DNA from: Methylobacterium planeticum
Lineage (GTDB): Bacteria; Pseudomonadota; Alphaproteobacteria; Rhizobiales; Beijerinckiaceae
Assembly: GCF_008806345.1 (NCBI RefSeq)
Contig: NZ_VZZJ01000029.1
Location: forward strand, 1 to 64,000
Reading direction: 5' to 3'
DNA length: 64,000 nucleotides
In this document: positions 7,712 through 14,811 of the stretch, piece by piece
How positions within the stretch are numbered: position 1 is the stretch's first letter
Layout: each line of letters opens with the position of its first letter
Notes under the pieces: generated by a model
Told to the model about the DNA's origin: nothing
Seen by the model: the letters and a program-made list of their open reading frames with translations, nothing else
Databases searched by the model: none
Program-made: the position numbers and the translations under genes

Positions 7712-8443
7712 CTAGAGAGGGTTCAGCACCCGGCGCAGGAAGTCCTGGGTGCGCGGGTGCGTCGGCCGGCTGAGGAGTTCGGCTGCCGGGCCCTGCTCCA
7801 CCAGGATGCCGCCGTCGAGGAAGAGGACGCGGTCGGCCACCTCGCGGGCGAAGCCCATCTCGTGGGTGACGACGAGCATCGTCATGCCCTCCTCCGCGAG
7901 GCCGCGCATGACGCGCAACACGTCGCCGACGAGCTCGGGATCGAGGGCGGAGGTCGGCTCGTCAAACAGGATCGCGTCCGGCCGCATGGCGAGCGCCCGC
8001 GCGATCGCGACGCGCTGCTGCTGGCCGCCGGACAACTCGCGCGGATAGGCATCCTCCTTCCCGGTAAGGCCGACTTTGGCCAGGAGGGTGCGGGCGCGGG
8101 CTTGGGCTTCGGCGCGGGATTCGCGCTTCACGTGGATCGGGCCCTCGACGATGTTCTCCAGCGCCGTGCGGTTCGCGAACAGGTTGAATCGCTGGAACAC
8201 CATCGAGACCCGGGTGCGGATCTCCCGGATGCTGCGGGCGTGGCGGTCGACGCGGGTGCCGGAAACCCGGATTTCCCCGCCATCGTAAGCCTCTAGCCCG
8301 TTGACGCAGCGCAGCAGCGTCGACTTTCCGGAGCCCGACGGCCCGATGATGCAGACGACCTCGCCCTTGGCGACCTCCGCCGAGACGCCCTTGATCACCT
8401 CGAGGGACCCGTAGTGCTTGTGCACATCCGTGAGACAAATCAT
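7712..8443 (-). CDS. Amino-acid ABC transporter ATP-binding protein
   Basis: A 243-residue ATPase of the GlnQ/HisP type with every motif in place: Walker A GPSGSGKST, Q-loop MVFQRFNLFANRTALENI, signature LSGGQQQR, Walker B AILFDEPTSALDP and switch VTHEMGFA. The ATG at 8443 overlaps the permease stop by 4 bases (ATGA), which fixes the start. It energises uptake by the permease (8440-9093) and binding protein (9126-9893) encoded upstream. It is a paralogue of the partial ATPase at the left window edge. Confidence 0.95.
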   Translation of the reverse strand: MICLTDVHKHYGSLEVIKGVSAEVAKGEVVCIIGPSGSGKSTLLRCVNGLEAYDGGEIRVSGTRVDRHARSIREIRTRVSMVFQRFNLFANRTALENIVEGPIHVKRESRAEAQARARTLLAKVGLTGKEDAYPRELSGGQQQRVAIARALAMRPDAILFDEPTSALDPELVGDVLRVMRGLAEEGMTMLVVTHEMGFAREVADRVLFLDGGILVEQGPAAELLSRPTHPRTQDFLRRVLNPL

Positions 8444-9093
8444 GAACGATCCGTCCGTTTCTCGAGGTGGCGCACGAGCAGGATCAGCGGCAGGCTGAGG
8501 GCGAGGTACATCAGCGCCACGAGGCTGAACACGCTGGTGTTCTTGAAGGTCGAGGAGGCGATGAGCTTGCCCTGCAGCGCCAGCTCCGCGACCGTGATGG
8601 TCGAGGCCTGCGAGGAATCCTTGAGCATCATGATCATCAGGTTGCCGTAGGGCGGCAGGGCGATGCGCACCGCCTGCGGCAGCACCACCCGCCGCATGGT
8701 GAGCCACCAGCCCATCCCGATGGCCTGTGCCGCCTCGATCTGCCCCCGGTCCACCGCCTCGATCCCGGCCCGGAAGTTCTCGGCCTGGTAGGCCGAGTAG
8801 GCGATGCCGAGGCCGATGATGCCCGCCTGCACGGCGGTGAGCGACAGGCCGAATTCCGGCATCACGAAGTAGATGTAGAACAGCTGCACGATGATCGGGA
8901 TGCCGCGCAGGATGTTGACCATCACCACGCTGAAGCCCGACAGGAGCCGGATGCCCGAGACCCGGAGCATCGCCCAGAACAGTCCCAGCACCGTCGAGAC
9001 CGCGAGCGACGCGACGGTGATCAGGACCGTGAGCTGCACGCCCTGGAACAGGATCGGCAGGAACTCGCGTGCGTCGGTCAGGAACTCGCTCAT
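8440..9093 (-). CDS. Amino-acid ABC transporter permease
   Basis: A 217-residue inner-membrane permease with the family signature ILRGIPIIVQLFYIYFVMPE and the EAA loop AQAIGMGWWLTMRRVVLPQAV. Only one permease gene is present here, so this importer should use a homodimer, unlike the two-permease system at 0-2.7 kb. It lies 32 bases downstream of the binding-protein gene and is translationally coupled to the ATPase gene. Confidence 0.93.
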   Translation of the reverse strand: MSEFLTDAREFLPILFQGVQLTVLITVASLAVSTVLGLFWAMLRVSGIRLLSGFSVVMVNILRGIPIIVQLFYIYFVMPEFGLSLTAVQAGIIGLGIAYSAYQAENFRAGIEAVDRGQIEAAQAIGMGWWLTMRRVVLPQAVRIALPPYGNLMIMMLKDSSQASTITVAELALQGKLIASSTFKNTSVFSLVALMYLALSLPLILLVRHLEKRTDRS

Positions 9094-9125
9094 CCCGCGG
9101 CCTCTCGCTCAGGGTCCGGGCCGGC

Positions 9126-9893
9126 TCACGACGGGTCGGCGGAGGGCTGCAGGCCCCACTTGTCGAGGATCGCCTTGAGGCCGCCGTCCTGCTTGAGCTT
9201 GGCGATGGCCGCGTTGATGCGCTGCAGGAGGTCGCCCTCCCCCTTGCGCAGGGCCACCCCGACGGAGGCGGTCACCCGGGGCTTGAAGCCCTCGACCATG
9301 CGCACGCCCTGGAAGGTCCCCTGCTTGACGTAGTAGGCGAGGATCGGGCTGTCGGCGAAGCCGGCCTTGAGGCGCCCGGAATTCACGTCGCGGATGATGT
9401 CGGGGATCGTGTCGTAGATCTTCACCTCGGCGAAGAGGCCGGACTTCCTCAGCGGCTCGACGAAGGCGGTGCCGACCTGCGCGCCGACGGTCTCGCCCTT
9501 GAGGTCCTCGAAGGAGGTGTAGGCCTTGCCGTCGGCCTTCGGGACGATCAGGCCCTCGCCGTAGCTGTAGACCGGCTCGGAGAAGTCGACGACCTCCTTG
9601 CGCTGGGGCGTGATGAACATCGCCGCCGAGATCAGGTCGATCTTCCGGGCCGTCAGGGCCGGGATCAGGGTCGAGAATTGCAGCGGCTCCACCGCCGGCA
9701 CGAACCCGGCCTCCTTGCCGACCGCCCCGATGAGGTCGACCATGACGCCCTGGATGCTGTTCGTCTTGGTGTCGAGGAAGGTGAAGGGAAGCCCGGTCGG
9801 GGTGGCGCCGACCCGGAGCGTCGGCTCGGCCTGCGCGGGCGCGGCGACCAGGACCGCCAGGGCCAGGCCGGCGGCGCGAACGAGATACCTCAT
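9126..9893 (-). CDS. Amino-acid ABC transporter periplasmic binding protein
   Basis: A 255-residue family-3 solute-binding protein. The signal peptide MRYLVRAAGLALAVLVAAPA ends near AQA-EP. Core motifs are LRVGATPTGLPFTFLD, QGVMVDLIGAVGKEAGF, DLISAAMFITPQRKEVVDFS and VGAQVGTAFVEPL. The ATG at 9893 is preceded by GGAGGATGGAGAG, a clear ribosome binding site; a start 33 bases further out would spoil the signal peptide. It opens the operon that also encodes permease, ATPase, FAD oxidase and GhrA. Two near-identical palindromes lie in the region upstream. Confidence 0.92.
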   Translation of the reverse strand: MRYLVRAAGLALAVLVAAPAQAEPTLRVGATPTGLPFTFLDTKTNSIQGVMVDLIGAVGKEAGFVPAVEPLQFSTLIPALTARKIDLISAAMFITPQRKEVVDFSEPVYSYGEGLIVPKADGKAYTSFEDLKGETVGAQVGTAFVEPLRKSGLFAEVKIYDTIPDIIRDVNSGRLKAGFADSPILAYYVKQGTFQGVRMVEGFKPRVTASVGVALRKGEGDLLQRINAAIAKLKQDGGLKAILDKWGLQPSADPS

Positions 9894-9941
9894 CTCTCCA
9901 TCCTCCTGCGGCGGGAACGCCGCCACGGCTCGATCGGCACT

Positions 9942-9955
9942 TTCATGTACGTGAA
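9942..9955. promoter_or_regulatory. Operator candidate, copy 1
   Basis: TTCATGTACGTGAA is an imperfect palindrome lying 49 bases upstream of the binding-protein start. Read on the opposite strand, the copy at 9992-10005 is TTCATGCACGTGAA, a single-base difference. The two centres are exactly 50 bases apart, so they lie near the same face of the helix. They are inferred to be sites of the divergent XRE-cupin regulator. Confidence 0.55.
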
Positions 9956-9991
9956 GATTACGGCATAACCGGCGACACTAAGCAAGCTGAT

Positions 9992-10005
9992 TTCACGTGC
10001 ATGAA
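9992..10005. promoter_or_regulatory. Operator candidate, copy 2
   Basis: TTCACGTGCATGAA, flanked to give TTTCACGTGCATGAAA, is the inverted near-copy of the site at 9942-9955. Together they form a two-site array in the divergent region between the importer/oxidase operon and the XRE-cupin gene. The match is observed; the regulator assignment is inferred from position. Confidence 0.55.
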
Positions 10006-10037
10006 AGCGCGTTTCAGCCGCAAGCGGTTTCGGCCCG

Positions 10038-10121
10038 GGCAGTTCGGCTTGGGCCCTGCGGCTTGGGCAGTTCGGCTTGGGCGGTTCGGTATGGACAGTT
10101 CGGGATGGGCAGTTCGGCATG
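10038..10121. repeat. 14-bp tandem repeat, six copies, ending on a start codon
   Basis: Six units of GGCAGTTCGGCTTG, or one- to four-base variants, run head to tail. Units 4, 5 and 6 end in ATG (10091, 10105, 10119), and units 1 to 3 end in TTG. The last ATG is the preferred start of the XRE-cupin gene. Because 14 is not a multiple of three, adjacent in-unit starts fall in different frames. Gain or loss of units would change the leader and its upstream start codons. Confidence 0.85.
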
Positions 10122-10727
10122 GGCAGAACGAGCGGTCAGGTCCTGTCATCGGGCGAAGCCGTCGATGTGGCCGTCGGCCAGCGCCTCAGGGCCCTGCGGC
10201 TGGCCCGCGGATTGTCCCTCGAGAAGGTCGCGGCGAGCACCGGCGTCTCGATCGGCTTCCTCAGCCAGGTGGAGCGGGGGCTGTCCTCCCCCTCCCTGCG
10301 CATGCTCGCCCTCCTGGCCGACACGCTGCAGACGGGGCTGGCGGGCCTGTTCGGGGGGGAGACGCAGGGGCCCGACGACGCGATCGTCACCCGCGAGCAG
10401 GACAGGCCGAACCTCTGGCTCTGGCGGGCCGGGATCACCAAGCAATTGCTGACGCCGAGCGGCACGGCCGGCGGGCTCAGCCTGTTCCGCACCGTCCTCG
10501 AGCCGCGGGCGAGCACGGGGGACGACCCGTTCAGCCACGACGGCGAGGAGGCGGGCCTCGTGCTCGAGGGAGACCTCGTGCTCACCGTCGAGAGCCGGAC
10601 CCTGCGGCTCGTGGCGGGCGACAGCTTCCGCTTCGCGAGCCGCCGGCCGCACCATTTCGCGAACCCCTCGGCGACGGAGCGCACCATCGTGCTCTGGGTC
10701 AACGCGATCCCGGCCAACGGCGCCTGA
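10119..10727 (+). CDS. XRE-family regulator with C-terminal cupin domain (PuuR-like)
   Basis: A 202-residue DNA-binding regulator. A helix-turn-helix (VGQRLRALRLARGLSLEKVA, STGVSIGFLSQVERG) occupies roughly residues 12-65. A small cupin domain follows (HDGEEAGLVLEGDLVLTV, GDSFRFASRRPHHFANPS) near residues 140-190, likely to bind a small effector. The architecture matches PuuR-type repressors of amine and amino-acid catabolism. It is divergent from the importer/oxidase operon and very probably regulates it through the paired palindromes at 9942 and 9992. The start is uncertain, since upstream starts lie inside the 14-bp repeat and no clear Shine-Dalgarno sequence is present. Confidence 0.88.
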   Translation: MGRTSGQVLSSGEAVDVAVGQRLRALRLARGLSLEKVAASTGVSIGFLSQVERGLSSPSLRMLALLADTLQTGLAGLFGGETQGPDDAIVTREQDRPNLWLWRAGITKQLLTPSGTAGGLSLFRTVLEPRASTGDDPFSHDGEEAGLVLEGDLVLTVESRTLRLVAGDSFRFASRRPHHFANPSATERTIVLWVNAIPANGA

Positions 10728-10748
10728 GCCCACCGCGCCGGCCCCCTG

Positions 10749-10813
10749 CCCCAGCCCCTCGCCCCAGCCCCTCGCCCCAGCCCCTCGCCCCAGCCCCTCG
10801 CCCCAGCCCCTCG
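10749..10813. repeat. 13-bp tandem repeat, five perfect copies
   Basis: Five identical head-to-tail copies of CCCCAGCCCCTCG start 22 bases after the stop of the XRE-cupin gene. They contain no gene. The cytosine-rich strand implies a G-rich complement with regularly spaced G-runs. Confidence 0.9.
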
Positions 10814-10868
10814 CCCTTGCCCCCGATCGGGACGTCGGGTCCGGCACCGCTCTTGCGGCCCGGCCCCC

Positions 10869-11084
10869 ATGACACGCGGCAAGGCGACGGGAATGTCTCG
10901 AAATCCGACGATCGGCCGGTTCGGCCAGATCGGGCAGGTCGGCCAAGTCAGCCAAGTCGGCCAGATCGGACGAGCCGGCCGGGTCGACGTGGTGGCGGTC
11001 CGCCTCGTCCTGGCGATGGCCGGCATCGTGTCGGCGACCGGGCTCGCGGGACTCGTCTATCTCGGCCTGCATTGGGCCGGCTGA
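10869..11084 (+). CDS. Small repeat-bearing membrane protein, unknown function
   Basis: A 71-residue hypothetical protein. The N-terminal half carries a Gly-Gln-Ile/Val repeat (GQIGQVGQVSQVGQIGR) made by a 9-bp DNA repeat. The C-terminal half is one membrane segment (VVAVRLVLAMAGIVSATGLA) followed by LVYLGLHWAG. An ATG at 10893, preceded by AAGGCGACGGGA, is an alternative and perhaps better start. No family is recognised. It stands alone between the XRE-cupin gene and another small membrane protein. Confidence 0.5.
   Translation: MTRGKATGMSRNPTIGRFGQIGQVGQVSQVGQIGRAGRVDVVAVRLVLAMAGIVSATGLAGLVYLGLHWAG
10923..10967. repeat. 9-bp tandem repeat inside a small gene
   Basis: Five 9-base units of the GGCCAAGTC type (GGCCAGATC, GGGCAGGTC, GGCCAAGTC, AGCCAAGTC, GGCCAGATC) encode a three-residue GQ(I/V) repeat. 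The unit length preserves the reading frame, so copy number could vary without breaking the gene. Confidence 0.85.
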
Positions 11085-11179
11085 GCCGCGCCCGAGGGCG
11101 CGATCGCTGGAATTGACGCCTCTCGTTAGTTGATCGCTAACCGCAATCGCAGATCCTCGCGTGTAGCGAGGGTTCGGCG

Positions 11180-11398
11180 ATGCTCGGTGTATTGCGTCAG
11201 GTGTGGCGGGCCGTGAAGGCGACGCTCGCGATCGGGGCGCTCGTGGGCGCAGCCCTCTACTCGGCCGACCTCGCCGACCGCCGCGGCGTCAACCCGTTCG
11301 CCCTGCCGGTGGCCGACCCGGAGACCACGGGCTCGATCGGCCCGAAGGTCGCCCCGAAGCCGCTGCAGCGTCCGAGCTGGCTCGGCATCCGGGGCTGA
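11180..11398 (+). CDS. Small membrane-anchored hypothetical protein
   Basis: A 72-residue protein with one N-terminal membrane segment (VKATLAIGALVGAALYSADL) followed by a short proline-rich tail containing DPETTGSIGPKVAPKPLQ. The ETTGSI-type motif followed by a polar tail is common in small Rhizobiales envelope proteins of unknown role. The ATG at 11180 follows a GAGGGTTCGGCG stretch. It has no operon partner and is convergent with the DMT transporter gene. Function unknown. Confidence 0.6.
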   Translation: MLGVLRQVWRAVKATLAIGALVGAALYSADLADRRGVNPFALPVADPETTGSIGPKVAPKPLQRPSWLGIRG

Positions 11399-11426
11399 GG
11401 GCCCGGGCTTCCGTTCAGGCCGGGGC

Positions 11427-12269
11427 TCAGGCGAGCCGCATCGTGGCGACGCCGGCGACGACGAGCAGGGCCGCGGCGGCTCGGGTCGCCAGAAGCGGCT
11501 CCTTGAGGATCGTCACCGAGATCAGGACCGCGAAGAGCACGCTGGTCTCGCGGGTGGCGGCGACGAGGGGGATCGGCGCCACCGTCATCGCCCAGATGGC
11601 GATCCAGTAGGAGCCGAGGGACAGGAGCCCGCCGATCAGGCCCGGCACCAGCACCCGCCCCATCGCGTCGAGGGCCGCCCGGCCCCGGCGCCAGAGCACG
11701 AACAGGAACAGCGGCACCCCGTCCACCACGAACAGGGCGGCGGAATAGGCGTGCGGGTCCTCGGCCACCCGCGCGCCGATCCCGTCCACCAGGGTGTAGC
11801 CGCAGATCATCACGGCGGTGAGGCCCGCATAGGCCAGGGCCTGGGGCCGGAGCGGCGCGGCGCGGCCGCGGCCGAGGGCGATCAGCCCGACGCCGCCGCA
11901 GAGCAGCGCGATGCCGAGCCCGGCGAGCGGCGCCACCGCCTCGCGCAGCACCACCACCGAGACCAGCGTCGTCAGGAGCGGCGCGCTGCCCCGGGCGATC
12001 GGGTAGACCTGGCCCATGTCGGCGCGCCGGTAGGCCTCGGTCAGCGCGACGTAGTAGCCGAGATGCAGCAGGATCGAGCCGATCAGCCAGGGCCAGGATT
12101 CGAGCCGCGGCAGGCCGAGCCAGGCGAGCGCCGGCAGGGCGATCACGCCGGCCGCCGCGGTGATCAGCGCCATGGTCAGGATCGGCTCGAGGCGCAGCTT
12201 CACCATGGCGTTCCAGCCCGCATGCATGCAGGCGCCGGCGAGCACCGCCGTGAAGACCAGGGGGCTCAT
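11427..12269 (-). CDS. EamA/DMT-family transporter
   Basis: A 280-residue polytopic inner-membrane protein with about ten membrane segments in two EamA halves. Seen are HAGWNAMVKLRLEP in the first helix pair, YYVALTEAYRRADMGQVYPI at the end of the first half, and VAATRETSVLFAVLISVTIL near the end of the second. Drug/metabolite transporters of this type usually export amino acids or other small metabolites. The ATG overlaps the stop of the FAD/GcvT dehydrogenase by 4 bases, so the two are translationally coupled, and it may export a product or excess substrate of that enzyme. The substrate is unknown. Confidence 0.88.
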   Translation of the reverse strand: MSPLVFTAVLAGACMHAGWNAMVKLRLEPILTMALITAAAGVIALPALAWLGLPRLESWPWLIGSILLHLGYYVALTEAYRRADMGQVYPIARGSAPLLTTLVSVVVLREAVAPLAGLGIALLCGGVGLIALGRGRAAPLRPQALAYAGLTAVMICGYTLVDGIGARVAEDPHAYSAALFVVDGVPLFLFVLWRRGRAALDAMGRVLVPGLIGGLLSLGSYWIAIWAMTVAPIPLVAATRETSVLFAVLISVTILKEPLLATRAAAALLVVAGVATMRLA

Positions 12270-14734
12270 GCGGCGTCGTCCCTCCGGTCCCTTCGGTCCC
12301 TCAGGTCCGCCCGGGCGTCGTCCGGCGTCAGCCCGAGCCGGGCCGGGAAGCGGCGCCCGGCGATCTCGATCTCGAACCGCCCGGCATCGAGGGCGGCCCG
12401 GTCGATCGCGGCCCCGCCCGTGGCGATCCGGCCGAGGCCGACGAGGCCGCCATGGGCCGCGCTCAGCGCCGCGGAGGTGACCTCGCCGACCGGGCCGCCA
12501 TCGGCCAGGATCAGCTCGCCGCCCCAGGCCATCACGTCGCCGGGCAGGTCGGCGAAGAGCGCGACGAGGCGGTGGGCCGGCGCGGCTTGGCGCGCGGCGA
12601 GGAGTGCCTCCCGGCCCGCGAAGGCCGGCTTGTCGAAGCACAGGACGTGGCCGAGGCCGGCCTCGAAGGGCGTCACGTCGGGGCCGAGGTCGCGGCCCCA
12701 GGCGGAATGGCCCATCTCGATCCGCAGGGCGTCGACCGCGTAGGCGCCGACGTCGCGCAGGCCGAAGGGGGCGCCCGCCGCGACCAGCGTGTCGTAGAGT
12801 CCGGCGCCGAACTCGGTCGGCGCGTAGAGCTCGAACCCGTCGCCGCCGACGAAGCTGCGGCGCACCGCCCGGAGGGTGGCGTAGCCGACATCGACCTCGC
12901 GCACCCCCTCCTGCGGGATCGCGGCGACGTCCTGGCGGCTGACGCGGGCCAGAAGCTCCGCGGCGCGCGGGCCGACGAGCGCCAGCACCGCGTAGGCGGA
13001 CGTCACGTCGGTGACGACGGCGCAGGCCTCGGCCGGGATGCGGCCGCGCAGGAGATGCGCGTCGCGGGTCGTCTGGCCGGAGCCGGTCACCACCAGGTAG
13101 GCGTCGGTCTCGAGGCGCGCCACGGTGACCTCGCTCTCGAAGCCGCCGCGCGCGTTCAGGATCGGGGTGTAGCGGCTCTCGCCGACCGCGATGGCCATGT
13201 CGGCCGCGCAGATCTCCTGGAGCGCCGCGCCGGCGTCGCGCCCCTGGACCAGGAGCTTGGTCAGGCTCGTCATGTCGGCGAGGCCGACGCCCTCGCGGAC
13301 CGCGCGCTGCTCGGTGGCAACGGCCTCCGTCCAGGCGCCGCGGCCGAAGGTGTAGGCCGGGCCGGCTTCCGCGAGCCCCGCATCGAAGACATTCGCCCGC
13401 TCCCAGCCCATCTTCGAGCCGAACACGGCGCCCCTGGCCGCGAGCCTGTCGTAGAGCGGGGAGCGCCGCAGCGGCCGGGCCGAGACCAGCTCCCGGTTCG
13501 GCCAGGGCATGGCGTAGTGCAGGCCCAGCGTCTCCTTGACCCGGTCATGCAGCCAGGTCGGGTTGGCGTTGAACCGGGCGAAGCGCCGGATGTCCACGGC
13601 CCAGAGGTCGTCGGTCGGCTCGCCCGCCACGAGCCACTCGGCGAGCGCCCGCCCGGCCCCGCCCCCGAGGGCGATCCCCGCCGAGTTGAAGCCCGCCGCG
13701 ACGTAGACGCCCGCGCAATCCGGCGCGGGACCGAGCAGGCAGTTGTTGTCCGGGGTGAAGCTCTCCGGCCCGTTGAGGAACAGCTTGACCTGCGCGGTCT
13801 CCAGGGCGGGCACGCGCCGGATCGCGTTCTCCATCAGGATCTCGAACTGGTCCCAGTCGTCCGGCAGGAGCTGGAACTCGAAGTTCTCGGGGATGCCGTC
13901 CATGCCCCAGGGCTTGGCCTGCGGCTCGAACCCGCCCATCACGAGGCCGCCGACCTCCTCCTTGAAGTAGATGTAGCCGTCGGGGTCGCGCATCACCGGC
14001 AGGTCCGGCGTCACGCCCGGGATGGCGTCGGTGACGATGTACATGTGCTCGGCCGCGTGCAGCGGAACCGCGACGCCGCAGAGCGCGCCGACCTGGCGCG
14101 ACCATTGCCCGGCCGCGATCACCAGGGTCTCGCAGGCGATGCGGCCCTGGTCGGTGACGACCGCCCGGACCCGGCCGCCGGCGGTCTCGATCGCCCGCAC
14201 CCCGGTGCGCTCAAGGATGCGGGCGCCGCCGAGCCGGGCCCCGCGGGCGAGGGCCGCCGTCACGTCGGAGGGGTTCGCCTTGCCGTCCCCCGGCAGCCAG
14301 ACCGCGCCCAGGAGGTCGTCGTGCCGCATCGGGGCCCAGCGCCGCCCGGCCTCGGCCGCGTCGAGCATCTCGATCTCCACCCCCTGCGCCCGGGCGCTGG
14401 CGACGTTGCGGGCCAGGACCGTCATGCGCTCGGGGGTGCGGGCGACGGTGAGCGAGCCGCAGCGCTTCCAGCCGGTGGCGAGCCCGGTCTCGGCCTCGAG
14501 CCGCTCGTAGAGCCCGGTCGAGTAGCGGATCATCCGGGTCAGGCTCGCCTGCTGGCGCAACTGCCCGACGAGGCCGGCGGCGTGCCAGGTCGTCCCGCCC
14601 GACAGGCGCCCCTGCTCCAGGAGGACGACGTCGCGGTGGCCGAGGCCGACGAGGTGGTAGGCGATCGAGGTCCCGACGATGCCGCCCCCGATGATCACCG
14701 TGCGGGCCTGCGTCGGACATGCGCTCGCGGTCAT
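12266..14734 (-). CDS. FAD-dependent dehydrogenase with GcvT-like folate domain (dimethylglycine/sarcosine dehydrogenase family)
   Basis: An 822-residue enzyme with the DMGDH architecture. The N-terminal DAO domain has the FAD motif TVIIGGGIVGTSIAYHLVGL at about residue 12 and the GTTWHAAGLVGQLR signature of the flavinylated family. A middle FAO-M segment (PLYDRLAARGAVFGSKMGWE) leads to a C-terminal aminomethyltransferase-like half (VGLADMTSLTKLLVQGRDA, MGHSAWGRDLGPDVTPFEAG). Such proteins oxidatively demethylate N-methylated amino acids and pass C1 to tetrahydrofolate. The C-terminus is DRRDRRDD, from a 9-bp repeat. It lies 77 bases downstream of the DeoR gene and is coupled to a DMT transporter. 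Its placement next to an aminophosphonate operon leaves open an N-methyl aminophosphonate as substrate. Confidence 0.88.
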   Translation of the reverse strand: MTASACPTQARTVIIGGGIVGTSIAYHLVGLGHRDVVLLEQGRLSGGTTWHAAGLVGQLRQQASLTRMIRYSTGLYERLEAETGLATGWKRCGSLTVARTPERMTVLARNVASARAQGVEIEMLDAAEAGRRWAPMRHDDLLGAVWLPGDGKANPSDVTAALARGARLGGARILERTGVRAIETAGGRVRAVVTDQGRIACETLVIAAGQWSRQVGALCGVAVPLHAAEHMYIVTDAIPGVTPDLPVMRDPDGYIYFKEEVGGLVMGGFEPQAKPWGMDGIPENFEFQLLPDDWDQFEILMENAIRRVPALETAQVKLFLNGPESFTPDNNCLLGPAPDCAGVYVAAGFNSAGIALGGGAGRALAEWLVAGEPTDDLWAVDIRRFARFNANPTWLHDRVKETLGLHYAMPWPNRELVSARPLRRSPLYDRLAARGAVFGSKMGWERANVFDAGLAEAGPAYTFGRGAWTEAVATEQRAVREGVGLADMTSLTKLLVQGRDAGAALQEICAADMAIAVGESRYTPILNARGGFESEVTVARLETDAYLVVTGSGQTTRDAHLLRGRIPAEACAVVTDVTSAYAVLALVGPRAAELLARVSRQDVAAIPQEGVREVDVGYATLRAVRRSFVGGDGFELYAPTEFGAGLYDTLVAAGAPFGLRDVGAYAVDALRIEMGHSAWGRDLGPDVTPFEAGLGHVLCFDKPAFAGREALLAARQAAPAHRLVALFADLPGDVMAWGGELILADGGPVGEVTSAALSAAHGGLVGLGRIATGGAAIDRAALDAGRFEIEIAGRRFPARLGLTPDDARADLRDRRDRRDDAA
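12282..12308. repeat. 9-bp tandem repeat at the 3' end of the dehydrogenase gene
   Basis: Three 9-base units (CTCCGGTCC, CTTCGGTCC, CTCAGGTCC on the plus strand) encode the charged Arg-Asp-Arg tail of the FAD/GcvT dehydrogenase. The frame is preserved by the unit length. Confidence 0.75.
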
Positions 14735-14786
14735 CGGCGGCCTCCCCTGCGGAGATGTGGCTTTAGTCGAGTGCCTGGCCTAAATG

Positions 14787-14806
14787 CAACAAAAAACCAC
14801 AAAACA
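14787..14806. promoter_or_regulatory. T-rich direct-repeat site, DeoR-family operator candidate
   Basis: On the minus strand the gap before the dehydrogenase gene reads TGTTTTGTGGTTTTTTGTTG, two direct repeats of the TTTTGT type in an otherwise GC-rich region. DeoR/GlpR-family regulators often bind short T-rich direct repeats. The site lies 53 bases upstream of the dehydrogenase start and just after the end of the DeoR gene. The assignment is inferred. Confidence 0.35.
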
Positions 14807-14811
14807 TCACA

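Noticed and set aside
10749..10813. 13-bp array as a small CRISPR
   Set aside because: Units are contiguous without spacers and are too short.
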